Below are positions 7,484 to 15,887 of a stretch of DNA of 35,308 nucleotides, one piece after another. The stretch is from JBHEMK01 sp046262635 (GTDB taxonomy: Bacteria; Actinomycetota; Thermoleophilia; Gaiellales; Gaiellaceae), in contig JBHEMK010000006.1 of the NCBI GenBank assembly GCA_046262635.1, positions 1-35,308 of the forward strand. Reading direction: 5' to 3'. The position numbers and the translations under genes were made by a program. The notes under the pieces were generated by a model. That model worked only from the letters and a program-made list of their open reading frames with translations, was not told the DNA's origin and ran no database searches. Numbering within the stretch: position 1 is the stretch's first letter; every line of letters starts with the position of its first letter.

Positions 7484-8292
7484 GTGAAAGTCTTCGTCGT
7501 CAGCGACATGGAGGGCGTCGCCGGGATCGTCAAGTGGGGGCAGACGACCGGCGGCGAGAAGCTCTACGACGAAGGCCGTGTCCTCTACACCCAGGAGATC
7601 AACGCCGCCGTCCGTGGGGCGAAGGCGGCCGGGGCGACCGAGATCGTCGTGATGGACTGCCACGGCGCAGGCGGCGACTGGTCGTTCAACTCCCTTGTCT
7701 CGGACCTGCTCGACCCGGACTGTGAGTTCGTTGTCCAGCAGGAGTGGACCGAGTACACCGAGTTCCTCGAGCAGGGGGTCGATGCCGCGCTCTTCGTCGG
7801 CATGCACGCGATGGCCGGAACGGACGACGGGGTTCTCTCGCACACCGTCTCGGGTCAGGCTTGGCACAACCTCCGCTTCAACGGCGTGCTCGTGGGCGAG
7901 ACCGCGATCAACGCGGCGCTCTGCGGCCACTGGGGCTGTCCCGTCGCGCTCCTTACCGGCGACCGGCCGTCTGCCGCGAGGGGCGCGCGCTGCTCGGCGA
8001 CGGGCTGACCACGGTCGAGGTGAAGCAGGGGCTCGGCCGCTTCAGCGCCCGGCAGCTCGTCCCGGCGAAAGCGAGGCAGCTGATCGAGGAGGGGGCGAAG
8101 AGGTCGCTCGGCGACCTCTCGGCGGTGCCGCCGTACGACCCTGGGAGTCCGTGTGAGGTCGAGATCGAGTTCACTGCGGCCGACCGTCTGCAGGAGTACG
8201 CAAACCGCAAGGGCGTCGAGGTGACCGGCCCGCGCAACCTGGTCTCGACCGCGGACGACTGGTGGACTGCCTGGAGCCAGTTCTACTTCTGA
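7484..8292 (+). pseudogene. DppA-type zinc D-aminopeptidase, interrupted by one frameshift
   Basis: The protein starts MKVFVVSDMEGVAG, the hallmark of the DppA/M55 D-aminopeptidase family, whose members hydrolyse D-amino-acid peptides with a dinuclear zinc centre. Seen zinc-ligand motifs: SDMEG (Asp, Glu), MDCHGAG (His), GMHAMAG (His) and VGETAINA (Glu). The frame breaks at about 7965: CTTACCGGCGACCGGCCGTC lacks one G relative to the expected ...GACCGGGCCGTC (family reading TGDRAVCREGRALLG). The remainder, VEVKQGLGR to SQFYF, continues in the next frame to TGA at 8290-8292. With the base restored the product is about 269 residues, normal for the family. It is either a recent pseudogene or a sequencing indel. 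A role in peptide or peptidoglycan recycling is inferred. Confidence 0.75.
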
Positions 8293-8299
8293 GCCGGAT

Positions 8300-8325
8300 C
8301 CGCCTGGCACGCGTCGCCCAGGCGG
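8300..8325 (+). terminator. hairpin after the aminopeptidase gene
   Basis: A perfect 8-bp inverted repeat (CCGCCTGG/CCAGGCGG, 10-nt loop) begins 8 nt after the stop codon. There is no T tract, so termination is only suggested by position. Confidence 0.4.
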
Positions 8326-9038
8326 TGGGTGCGGTTGCTCATGCTGGTGGCGCCGGACCGGGCGGACGATGCGACACAACGACGACTCGTCACGCTGAAA
8401 TACGGTTCGGGACCGGCTGACGGTGTCCGGTCGTGGGCTGCCTCGTACTCACGGCGCGAGTGAGTTTGAGGCCGGCCAGAAAAGATGTCGAGTTCCCCAG
8501 GGTCAGCGCTCCCGGTCCGGGCGCTGCGTCCCCCTGTCGTTGTTGCTCCGAGCCGGCCACGTCCTTGCTCCGCTGGGTTGAGAGGTTTGCTTCGTCGCGT
8601 CGGCGCTCATCGCTGCCCCAGAGGAAGTGGAAGCCCGCCTGCGACGGCGACAGTTGTGGCGGTAAGGAGCTCGCCTTTCGGAGCAAGGAGCGATCGCGTC
8701 CGTGCAGGCGGAGCTGTGCGTGCCAGGCGCGGGCGCGCGCATCGCGCGAGGAGCGTGCCGCTCACTCTGATCCGGCGGGAGAGTCCGGCCCGCTCGGGTC
8801 GTGCCAGGCGGCTTCGACAAGCAGACGGCGCGCGTGCGACTTGCCCCTCTCCCTGGGCGAGCAGCGCTGATTGGCCGCCGGAGGTAGTCGCTGATGGTCG
8901 AGGCGGCGAACTGCGCGCCGGTCGCGTCGAGGTGGCAGAGCTGTGCTCAAGCGCCGTAGCGCGAGAGGATCGTCGGGGCCGCATGACCTCCGCTCCGCTC
9001 ACCACCAAGACCGGAGCCTTGACAAGCTCACCTCCATA
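8326..9038. other. 700-bp stretch without a recognisable gene
   Basis: I find no frame with a convincing family signature. A minus-strand patch near 8860-8945 (reading LCHLDATGAQFAASTISDYL) looks faintly protein-like and may be a worn relic, but I cannot assign it. A TTGACA occurs at 9018-9023 on the plus strand, with no plus-strand gene behind it. Confidence 0.35.
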
Positions 9039-9602
9039 TCAGGTCGGCGGCCGCTCGACCACGTCGAGGTCCTCGACGATGGTGAAGAAGCCCTTGGCGA
9101 ACGCCGAGCTCTCCGTCCGCTTGCGGACGGTCTGCCAGTCGATCTGCTCCCGCAGCGCACGTGCGATCTCGAGCACGGACGAGTAGTCGGGCTCCTGCTC
9201 GGTCAGCGCCAGCAGCTTCTGCGTCATGACGTCCTCGAGCGAGGCAACCTGAATGCGGAGCGAAACGACTTCGATCAGCTCGGCGCGTCCGAACGTCTCG
9301 TTGGTAACGGGCCCTCCGGATGGGTCGAAGATCAGGTCGACGAGCACGTCGTCGACCCAGACCTTGTGCAGCCAGCCCTCCGGCGGGCGCTCGCTGCGGT
9401 AGCCGGCCGACTCAAACGCGGCGACGGCCTCGCCGAGGTCGGCCTCCCTGATCATGAAGTCGACGTCGTGCTCGGTTTTCGGGCCGCCGCGCGCCCAGGC
9501 GGCCATGCCGCCGCCGAGGATGAACGGGATCCCGCGCTGCTGCAGGACGCCGGCTGCGTCCTTCATCGCCGCGACGATCTCCTCGAACGTCGCCTCAGGC
9601 AT
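9039..9602 (-). CDS. nucleotidyltransferase-fold protein (MNT/AbiEii-like)
   Basis: A 187-residue protein with the nucleotidyltransferase signature: helix, then GGGMAAWARGGPKTEHDVDFMI (residues about 30-52), matching the family GG..A...G..R.T.D.D pattern, with the DVD aspartates as metal ligands. The downstream WLHKVWVDDVLVDLIF strand may supply a third acidic residue. Such proteins transfer a nucleotide to tRNA, drugs or partner proteins; many are halves of toxin-antitoxin or abortive-infection pairs. No HEPN, AbiEi or other partner lies beside it, so a toxin role is not supported and the substrate is unknown. The start is an ATG at 9602; it diverges from the metallophosphoesterase gene 44 bp away. 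Confidence 0.75.
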   Translation of the reverse strand: MPEATFEEIVAAMKDAAGVLQQRGIPFILGGGMAAWARGGPKTEHDVDFMIREADLGEAVAAFESAGYRSERPPEGWLHKVWVDDVLVDLIFDPSGGPVTNETFGRAELIEVVSLRIQVASLEDVMTQKLLALTEQEPDYSSVLEIARALREQIDWQTVRKRTESSAFAKGFFTIVEDLDVVERPPT

Positions 9603-9646
9603 GTGCGAACCGTTTCCGCTCTGCCCGGAAGTGCAACATTGCGTGA

Positions 9647-10402
9647 GTGATCCGGATCGCAGCAGCCGGCGACGTGCACGGGTCGGAGGCCACGCGGGAG
9701 CGAGTCGAGCGCGCGTTCGTCGAGGTCGAGTCGCAGGCCGACGTCGTCCTCCTCGCCGGCGACCTGACGACGACGGGTCAGCCCGAGCAGGCGCAGGTGC
9801 TCGCCGACGCCTGCCGCGGGCTCTCGCTTCCCGTCTTCGCCGTGCTCGGCAACCACGACCTGCACTGTGGCCGCGTGCGTGACGTGCGCGCGATTGTCGA
9901 GGACGCCGGAATCCATGTGCTCGACCGGGACTGGGCGATGTGCGAGATCGCCGGGGTGCGGCTCGGAATCGTCGGGACGAAAGGGTTCGTCGGCGGCTTC
10001 CCGGGCTCCGCGCTGCCGGACTTCGGCGAGCCGATCCTGCGGCGGGCCTACGCCGAGACGGCGGAGGAGGCCGCGGCGATCGGGCGCGGGCTCCAAGAGG
10101 TCGTCCACTGCGACCTGCGCGTCGTCCTGCTTCACTACTCGCCGACGGTCGACACGCTCGAGGGCGAGCCGGAGGGGATCCACGTCTTTCTCGGCTCCGA
10201 ACGCCTCGCGATGCCGATCGCGGAATATCGCCCGGACATCGTCTTCCACGGCCATGCCCACGCTGGGACTTTCGAGGGCAGGGTGGGCACCGTGCCCGTC
10301 TACAACGTCGCGGTGCACGTCATGGGCCGCGATTTCTGGATCTTCGACCTCGAGGGCGCCCACGGCCACGCCGAGGTCGAAGTCGAAGCGCCTCCGGCGT
10401 AG
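9647..10402 (+). CDS. calcineurin-like metallophosphoesterase
   Basis: A 251-residue single-domain metallophosphoesterase. All the metal-binding blocks are present in order: GDVHG (residues 8-12), GDLTTTG (about 39), GNHDLH (about 68), HYSP (about 163) and GHAHAG (about 202), which together bind a dinuclear metal centre. The second block has Thr where many phosphodiesterases have Asn. The substrate cannot be told; members include cyclic-nucleotide phosphodiesterases and nucleases. The GTG at 9647 is the first codon giving a normal N-terminus (MIRIAAAGDVHG). An AACATT about 9 nt upstream may be a weak -10 box. There are 141 bp to the next gene, so it is probably transcribed alone. Confidence 0.85.
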   Translation: MIRIAAAGDVHGSEATRERVERAFVEVESQADVVLLAGDLTTTGQPEQAQVLADACRGLSLPVFAVLGNHDLHCGRVRDVRAIVEDAGIHVLDRDWAMCEIAGVRLGIVGTKGFVGGFPGSALPDFGEPILRRAYAETAEEAAAIGRGLQEVVHCDLRVVLLHYSPTVDTLEGEPEGIHVFLGSERLAMPIAEYRPDIVFHGHAHAGTFEGRVGTVPVYNVAVHVMGRDFWIFDLEGAHGHAEVEVEAPPA

Positions 10403-10530
10403 GGGCGGCCCCCAGCACACTCGTGTCGCGAGGTGGGGCGGCGTTGAGCCAGGATGCTCCCCGCTGCCGCGGTTCAGCCGGCTCAGCCCCGGCGCAGCGA
10501 GTCGCGCGGATGTGCGCAACATCCGCGGGC

Positions 10531-10536
10531 TAGGCT
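10531..10536 (+). promoter_or_regulatory. -10 box TAGGCT of the MOSC gene (leaderless)
   Basis: TAGGCT ends 7 nt before the ATG at 10544, with no ribosome binding site between them. It supports the internal ATG as the true start over upstream in-frame codons. Confidence 0.5.
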
Positions 10537-10543
10537 TGTCGCC

Positions 10544-11308
10544 ATGCCTTCGGTTGCCTGGCTCACGATCGCCCCCGTCAAGGGTCTGGGCCTGGTCGCG
10601 CGGGACCAGGTCGCCCTCGAGCCCTTCGGGGTCGCCGACAACCGCCGTTTCTACCTCGTGGACGAGAACGGTCGGAAGCTGAACCAGAAAGACTGCGGCG
10701 AGATCGTCCAGGTGCGGCCCGACTGGGACCCCGGCGGTAACCGCCTGAGCCTCGCCTTCCCAGACGGGTCGACGGCTGCAGGCGAGGTCGAACCGGGCGA
10801 GCCGATCGCGACCGACTTCTTCGGCCGTGCGGTGCACGGCCACCTTCTCGAGGGCCCGTGGAGCGACGCCCTCAGTCGCTGGCTCGGCCGGTCGCTTCGG
10901 CTCGCGATCACCGACGAGCCGGGCGCGGGCGTCGACCGCGGCCGTGGCGCGGTCACCATGCTCTCCACCGCCTCGCTGAGCGCCCTCGCGGCCGCGACGG
11001 GTGAGGATGCCGTCGACCCGAGGCGCTTCCGGATGCTGATCGGGATCGACGGCGTTCATGCACACGAAGAAGACGAGTGGGTCGGCCGTCGCGTCCGGGT
11101 CGGCGAGGCTGTCGTGCTCCCGCGGGGAAACGTCGGCCGCTGTGCGGTCACGACCCAGAACCCTGAGACGGGCGGGCGCGACCTCGACACGCTGCGCAGC
11201 ATCCGTTCGTACCGGAAGGACGGCACCGAGCCGATTCCGTTCGGCGTCTACGGCGAGGTCGTCGAGTCCGGCAGGGTCCGCCTCGGCGACCTCGTCCAGC
11301 CGGCTTGA
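10544..11308 (+). CDS. MOSC domain-containing protein
   Basis: A 254-residue protein with an N-terminal MOSC beta-barrel (residues about 1-85, beginning VAWLTIAPVKGLGL) and a C-terminal MOSC domain (about 120-250). The conserved cysteine of MOSC proteins sits in NVGRCAVTTQNPETG, near residue 203; in the mARC/YcbX relatives this Cys coordinates molybdenum cofactor. MOSC proteins reduce N-hydroxylated compounds or carry sulfur; which applies here is unknown. It is about the size of YcbX without its ferredoxin domain, so an external electron donor would be required. The start is set by the TAGGCT box. The double cupin gene follows 46 bp later. Confidence 0.85.
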   Translation: MPSVAWLTIAPVKGLGLVARDQVALEPFGVADNRRFYLVDENGRKLNQKDCGEIVQVRPDWDPGGNRLSLAFPDGSTAAGEVEPGEPIATDFFGRAVHGHLLEGPWSDALSRWLGRSLRLAITDEPGAGVDRGRGAVTMLSTASLSALAAATGEDAVDPRRFRMLIGIDGVHAHEEDEWVGRRVRVGEAVVLPRGNVGRCAVTTQNPETGGRDLDTLRSIRSYRKDGTEPIPFGVYGEVVESGRVRLGDLVQPA

Positions 11309-11354
11309 TCAAACGGTTCGCCCGGTTCAGGTTTCGTGAGACAATCGGCGCCCG

Positions 11355-12083
11355 GTGAGCGGCTACGTCATCCACGAGCGTGAGGTCGAACCGAGCCGCG
11401 CCGACGGCGACACCGCCTCCGTCCGCCTGATGATCGGCCGCGACACGGGCTCCGAGCGCCTCGAGCAGCGCATCATCCGCTTCGCAGTCGGCCGCTCCCA
11501 GATGCGCGGCCCGGACGAGGGCAGGCAGGAGATCCTCTACGTCGCGGCCGGCACCGGATCGCTGCTCGTCCAAGGCTCCGTGCACGGGGTTGCCGCGGGA
11601 ACGGGCATCTTCGTCGCGGCTGGCGAGCGCTGGAAGTTCGAGAACCGTCGGCCCGAGGAGCTCGTGGTCGTCTCGGTCACTGCGCCCCAGCACGCGGCGC
11701 CGGACGTGGGCCGCAAGATCACCGTCAGCTTCGACGACCAGCCCGAGCTACGCGCCGACGCAAAGCGAACGTTTCGCTACCTGATCAACCAGGACGCCGG
11801 CTGCCTGGACGCGACGCAGTTCGTCGGGCTCGTCCAACCTTTCCGCGCGCCCGACCACAGCCACCACTACGACGAGGTCGGCTACATCGTCGAAGGCACG
11901 GGCGTCGCTCACATTGGCGACCGCAGGACGCTGCTCGAGCCGGGCTCGTGCTTCCACCTGCCGCCCGAGCTCGTCCACTGCATCGAAAACAACGGCGACG
12001 CGGTGATGCGGATCATGGGCGTCTTCCATCCGTCCGGCGATCCTGCCTCGCGGGCCTATGACGCCGCCTACGCGGCCTCCTGA
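11355..12083 (+). CDS. double-cupin protein
   Basis: A 242-residue protein with two cupin barrels. The first (residues about 45-105, RQEILYVAAGTGSLLVQG then GTGIFVAAGERW) has lost most metal-binding histidines. The second (about 150-225) keeps HSHHYDEVGYIVEGTGVAHIG and PPELVHCIENNGD, giving the three His plus Glu set of a metal-binding cupin. A degenerate barrel followed by an active barrel is also seen in ureidoglycine aminohydrolases and several dioxygenases, so either class is possible; I cannot choose. It directly precedes the ABC importer operon (116 bp gap), and may act on the imported compound. The start is a GTG at 11355, 9 nt after GACAAT. Confidence 0.75.
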   Translation: MSGYVIHEREVEPSRADGDTASVRLMIGRDTGSERLEQRIIRFAVGRSQMRGPDEGRQEILYVAAGTGSLLVQGSVHGVAAGTGIFVAAGERWKFENRRPEELVVVSVTAPQHAAPDVGRKITVSFDDQPELRADAKRTFRYLINQDAGCLDATQFVGLVQPFRAPDHSHHYDEVGYIVEGTGVAHIGDRRTLLEPGSCFHLPPELVHCIENNGDAVMRIMGVFHPSGDPASRAYDAAYAAS

Positions 12084-12190
12084 CCGTCAGAGACGATCGA
12101 CGAAGAGGAAGCGCGACCTGGGCGCCGATCGCACTTGGAGGCACAACCACGGCGTCGTTTCGGCGTCATAAGAGGTGCTCAACCAACGAT

Positions 12191-12196
12191 GGAGGG
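12191..12196 (+). promoter_or_regulatory. ribosome binding site GGAGGG of the binding-protein gene
   Basis: GGAGGG lies 3 nt before the ATG at 12200, a close but usable spacing. It marks conventional translation for this highly expressed type of gene. Confidence 0.55.
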
Positions 12197-12199
12197 AAT

Positions 12200-13366
12200 A
12201 TGAGGAAGGTTTCGCTCGTCGCGCTGGTGGCTGCAGCCGCCGCGTTCGCGGTGGTCGCCGCCGCGTTCGCGCGTCCGGACGCAGTCCGGTCGCCGCAGGC
12301 TGCCACTGCGCTCTCGTGCAAGAAGGGGGTGACCATCGGGATGATGGCGCCGATCACCGGCCCCGCCGCATCGATCGGCGACGACCAGCTCCACTGGGCC
12401 CAGTTCTTCATCCAGCGGTGGAACGCGAAGCACAAGCTGAAGCTCAAGCTGGTGCAGGGCGACACGCAGCTCGATCCGTCGAAGGCATCGGTGGTGGCAC
12501 AGCAGTTCGCCTCGAACCGCAAGCTGGTCGGCGTGATCGGACCCGCGGGGAGCCAGGAGGTCGTTGCCTCCTCGCCGATCCTCAGGCGGGCCGGCCTGAC
12601 GTTCATCTCGGGCTCGGCGACACGCGTCTCGCTGACGGACGGCAGCCTCAGGGGGTTCTTCTACCGCGTCGTCCCGAACGACGGCGTGCAGGGCCCGACG
12701 GCGGCCGACTACATGACATCCAAGCTCGGGGTCAAGAACGGCTCGGACGTCATGGTCGTCGACGACCAGGAGTCGTACTCGACCGGTCTGGCCGACATCG
12801 TCCAGCAGGCCCTCCAGGCCAAGGGCGTCAAGGTCGACCGCGAGTCGATCAGCCAGACAGCGACCGATTTCTCGTCGCTCGTCGCGAAGGTCAAGGGCGG
12901 CACAAAGGTCGTCTTCCTACCCTTCCAGCTCTCCGCGCAGGCGCAGCTCTTCGCGCAGCAGCTGCAGTCGCAGGGGAAGAAGTCGATCGTGTTCGGCAGC
13001 GACGGCACGTTCGACTCGGCCAAGTTCACGGTCAGCGGCAGCTACATCTCGTTCTTCGCCCCGGACGTGACAACGATCGCGGCGGATGCGTCGATCGTCA
13101 GTGCGTTCCACGCGAAGTTCCCCGGAGCGACCAGTCCGTTCGGTGCTCCGAACTACGTCGTCGCCCAGGTGTACGCCAATGCCATCACCCGGGCGTGCAA
13201 GGACGGCAAGATTACGCGTGCGGAAGTCCGTAAGCAGGTTCGCAGGACCGCTCTCGCGGCCACGATCCTGGGCGGCCCGCTGGTGTTCACAGCGAACGGC
13301 GACGTCTCGGGGGCGAAGTTCCACGTCTTCAAGATCGTCAACGGCAAGTACGTAACGGTCGCTTAG
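12200..13366 (+). CDS. ABC transporter substrate-binding protein, branched-chain amino acid type (LivK-like)
   Basis: A 388-residue periplasmic-binding-type protein (Peripla_BP_6 family). Residues 1-24 form a signal peptide (MRKVSLVALVAAAAAF..., cleavage likely after AAAFA); no lipobox is evident. The mature part starts KKGVTIGMMAPITGPAA, the ligand-binding strand of LivK-type proteins, and contains the GVIGPAGSQE loop and the FISGSATRVSL hinge side. It is the first gene of a five-gene importer cluster in standard order. A 12-bp hairpin follows its stop, which would let it be made in excess over the membrane genes. Branched-chain amino acids are only the family default; amides, urea or other small organics are also imported by this type. 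Confidence 0.88.
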   Translation: MRKVSLVALVAAAAAFAVVAAAFARPDAVRSPQAATALSCKKGVTIGMMAPITGPAASIGDDQLHWAQFFIQRWNAKHKLKLKLVQGDTQLDPSKASVVAQQFASNRKLVGVIGPAGSQEVVASSPILRRAGLTFISGSATRVSLTDGSLRGFFYRVVPNDGVQGPTAADYMTSKLGVKNGSDVMVVDDQESYSTGLADIVQQALQAKGVKVDRESISQTATDFSSLVAKVKGGTKVVFLPFQLSAQAQLFAQQLQSQGKKSIVFGSDGTFDSAKFTVSGSYISFFAPDVTTIAADASIVSAFHAKFPGATSPFGAPNYVVAQVYANAITRACKDGKITRAEVRKQVRRTALAATILGGPLVFTANGDVSGAKFHVFKIVNGKYVTVA

Positions 13367-13382
13367 CGCGATCCGGATCGAG

Positions 13383-13415
13383 CACGGGCGGCCCTCTGTC
13401 GGCGGGCCGCCCGTG
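13383..13415 (+). terminator. 12-bp hairpin between binding-protein and permease genes
   Basis: A perfect 12-bp stem, CACGGGCGGCCC/GGGCCGCCCGTG, closes a 9-nt loop 16 nt past the stop. There is no T tract, so it may act as a partial terminator or as a 3' stabiliser of the binding-protein message. Confidence 0.6.
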
Positions 13416-13441
13416 TCTCGTGAGAACATCCGTAGCGCTCG

Positions 13442-14380
13442 ATGAACTGGAACCTCTTCTTGACGGAGCTGGTGACCGGCCTGACCCGCGGCAGCGTCTA
13501 CGCGCTGATCGCACTCGGGTATTCGATGGTCTACGGGATCCTCAAGCTCCTGAACTTCGCCCACGGGGACATCTACATGATCGGGGCGTTCATCGGCTTC
13601 GGGATCGAGTCCGTTTTCGGCGGGCCAGTCGGCGCGCTCTCGATCCCGCTCGCGCTGCTGATTGTGATCATGTTCGCCGCGGCGATGCTCGGCGGCGGGC
13701 TCACCGGTGTCGCGATCGAGCGCTTCGCCTACCGGAGGTTGCGCAATGCTCCAAGGATCGCGCCGCTGATCACGGCGCTCGGAGTCTCGTTCTTCCTCGA
13801 GAACGCTGCCCTGCTCCTGCTCAGTGCGCAGTTTCGCTCCTACGACACGTTCACCTTGGCCGGCGGCGCGCTCTGGGCGCATGGGATCCACCTGCCGTCC
13901 GGCGTCTACGTCGCACTGCCGCAGCTGATCGTGATCGTCGGCTCGCTGCTGCTGATGGTCGCGCTGACCGTGCTCGTCACGAGAACACAGCTCGGCAAGG
14001 CGATGCGTGCAACCTCGTTCGACCGCGAGGCGGCGTCGATGATGGGGATCGACGTCGACCGTGTGGTCGTCTGGACGTTCTTCATCGGCTCGGCGCTCGC
14101 GGGCGCCGCCGGCGTGATGGTCGGCCTCGTCTTCCAGCAAGTGTGGCCCTACATGGGCTTCCAGGCCGGGCTGAAGGCGTTCACGGCAGCGGTCGTCGGC
14201 GGGATCGGGAACATTCCCGGCGCCGTCCTCGGCGGCCTTGTGATCGGCCTGGCCGAGGCATTCGCGACGGGCTATCTGTCCTCGACCTTCCAGGACGCGA
14301 TCGTCTTCGCGATCCTCATCGCGGTGATGCTCGTCCGTCCGAGCGGCCTGCTCGGGCGTGCGGCGGTGCACAAGGTCTGA
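13442..14380 (+). CDS. livH: branched-chain-type ABC transporter permease LivH
   Basis: A 312-residue LivH-family inner-membrane permease with about eight hydrophobic helices. The N-terminus ELVTGLTRGSVYALIALGYSMVYGILKLLNFAHGD is the family signature; the cytoplasmic coupling loop TQLGKAMRATSFDREAASMMGID and GGIGNIPGAVLGG near residue 255 are also clear. It forms the translocation channel with LivM, powered by LivG and LivF. Length is normal. The ATG at 13442 has no strong ribosome site. It ends 2 bp before the livM start, so the two subunits are probably translated in a coupled way. Confidence 0.92.
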   Translation: MNWNLFLTELVTGLTRGSVYALIALGYSMVYGILKLLNFAHGDIYMIGAFIGFGIESVFGGPVGALSIPLALLIVIMFAAAMLGGGLTGVAIERFAYRRLRNAPRIAPLITALGVSFFLENAALLLLSAQFRSYDTFTLAGGALWAHGIHLPSGVYVALPQLIVIVGSLLLMVALTVLVTRTQLGKAMRATSFDREAASMMGIDVDRVVVWTFFIGSALAGAAGVMVGLVFQQVWPYMGFQAGLKAFTAAVVGGIGNIPGAVLGGLVIGLAEAFATGYLSSTFQDAIVFAILIAVMLVRPSGLLGRAAVHKV

Positions 14381-14382
14381 CG

Positions 14383-15858
14383 ATGGCAGACGGCTCCGAG
14401 AACCCGCAGGCGCCGATCGTCCCCGACGAGGGGCAGCGCTCGAGGATCGGCGTCGACGAGTGGGTCGCCTCCCACGAGGAACGGACGCAGGGCCGCAGCG
14501 CGCTGCAGCGCCGGCTCGATCTCGTCCCGCGCCCGCTGCTCTTTGCCGCCTTCGCGGCCGCGGCGGCCTGTGTGCCGTTCCTCACGACCAACGACTACGC
14601 GATCCGCGTCGGCTTCGACACGTTGCTCTACATGCTGCTTGCGCTCGGGCTGAACATCGTCGTCGGCTGGGCCGGCCTGCTCGACCTCGGCTACGTCGCC
14701 TTCTACGGCTTCGGCGCCTACGCCTACGCGATGCTCGCCTCGCCCAAGTTCGGCATCCACTGGCCGACGCTCGGGGCGATCCCGGTCGTCGTGGCCGCGA
14801 CCATGCTCCTCGGCTGGCTCGTCGGCCTGCCCTCGCGGCGGCTGACGGGCGACTACCTCGCGATCGTCACGCTCTTCTTCGGCCAGTTCTTCGTCACGGT
14901 CATGAACAACGGCGAGCGAATCTCGGTGCTCGGCTTCACCCGCGGCTACGACGTCACCGGCGGTCCGAACGGGATCGCCAACATCGACCCGTTCCACCTC
15001 TTCGGGCACCAGCTGATCTCGGTCAGGAGCTCCTACTGGTTGGCGCTCGTCACCTTCAGCGTCGTGATCGCCGCGCTCTACCTCGTCAACTCCTCCCGCA
15101 CCGGCCGCGCCTGGCGCTCCCTGCGCGAGGATCCGCTCGCCGCCGAGCTGATGGGGATGCCGGTCAACCGCCTGAAGCTGGTCGCGTTTGCCTTCGGCGC
15201 CGGCGTGGCGGGCCTGACCGGGACGCTGTTCGCGTCACTCAACACCGCCGTCTTCGCGAGCGACTTCGACGTTCCGCTGCTGATCACGATCTACGCGATG
15301 GTGATCCTCGGCGGTGCGGGCAGCCTCGCCGGCGTGATCCTCGGCTCGATCACCGTCAACGTCTCGCTCGAGGTGCTGCGCACCCCCGGCCACGCGACCT
15401 GGGTCTTCTACATTCTTGTCCTCGCGAGCCTGATCGCGAAGGTGCGGCCCTGGCGGTGGCTCGCGGGGGTGCTCGCCGGGACGATCGCCCTGGGTTTTGC
15501 TGTGCACGCCACCGTCGGCGCCGTCTGGCCGCGCGGCACGGCGGCCCCGATTCAGTCGGCCGGTGCGCTCTCGGGCTTTCTCAAGCACTGGGTCGTGCTG
15601 CCGTCGAATCCACAGATGATCGGCAACTACGTCTTCGTCGCGCTCGTGCTGGCGATTCTCGCGCTGACACTCTTGAGAGACCGGCTGCAGAAGGTCGCGC
15701 TCGCGCCGGTGCTCTACCTCGGCGCGGTCGTCTGGGAGAACCGGCTGGTCGAGGAGCCCTCGATCACGCGCCTGATCCTGCTCGGTGCGCTGCTGATCGT
15801 GCTGATGAACGCCCGGCCGCAGGGGATCGTCGGCACCGCCAGGGTCGAGATCGCGTAA
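14383..15858 (+). CDS. livM: branched-chain-type ABC transporter permease LivM, with extra terminal regions
   Basis: A 491-residue LivM-family permease. The core (residues about 75-360) shows LLYMLLALGLNIVVGWAGLLDLGYVAF, PSRRLTGDYLAIVTL, the coupling segment SLREDPLAAELMGMPVNRLK and VILGGAGSLAGVILG. Two additions are unusual: a charged N-terminal tail of about 48 residues before the first helix (rich in Asp, Glu, Arg), and a C-terminal extension with two or three more hydrophobic segments, making it longer than typical LivM (330-430). The ATG is 2 bp after the livH stop. It acts with LivH as the membrane part of the importer. Confidence 0.9.
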   Translation: MADGSENPQAPIVPDEGQRSRIGVDEWVASHEERTQGRSALQRRLDLVPRPLLFAAFAAAAACVPFLTTNDYAIRVGFDTLLYMLLALGLNIVVGWAGLLDLGYVAFYGFGAYAYAMLASPKFGIHWPTLGAIPVVVAATMLLGWLVGLPSRRLTGDYLAIVTLFFGQFFVTVMNNGERISVLGFTRGYDVTGGPNGIANIDPFHLFGHQLISVRSSYWLALVTFSVVIAALYLVNSSRTGRAWRSLREDPLAAELMGMPVNRLKLVAFAFGAGVAGLTGTLFASLNTAVFASDFDVPLLITIYAMVILGGAGSLAGVILGSITVNVSLEVLRTPGHATWVFYILVLASLIAKVRPWRWLAGVLAGTIALGFAVHATVGAVWPRGTAAPIQSAGALSGFLKHWVVLPSNPQMIGNYVFVALVLAILALTLLRDRLQKVALAPVLYLGAVVWENRLVEEPSITRLILLGALLIVLMNARPQGIVGTARVEIA

Positions 15859-15887
15859 TGCTCCTGCCCGGGATGGTGGCTCGCTGA

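Noticed and set aside
9018..9044. TTGACA with CATATC on the plus strand
   Set aside because: It is inside or next to the 3' end of a minus-strand gene with no plus-strand gene behind it, and the spacing is short.
9563..11065. A 500-codon minus-strand open frame
   Set aside because: A GC-rich shadow of the metallophosphoesterase and MOSC genes; low-complexity Arg/Ala/Gly-rich composition.
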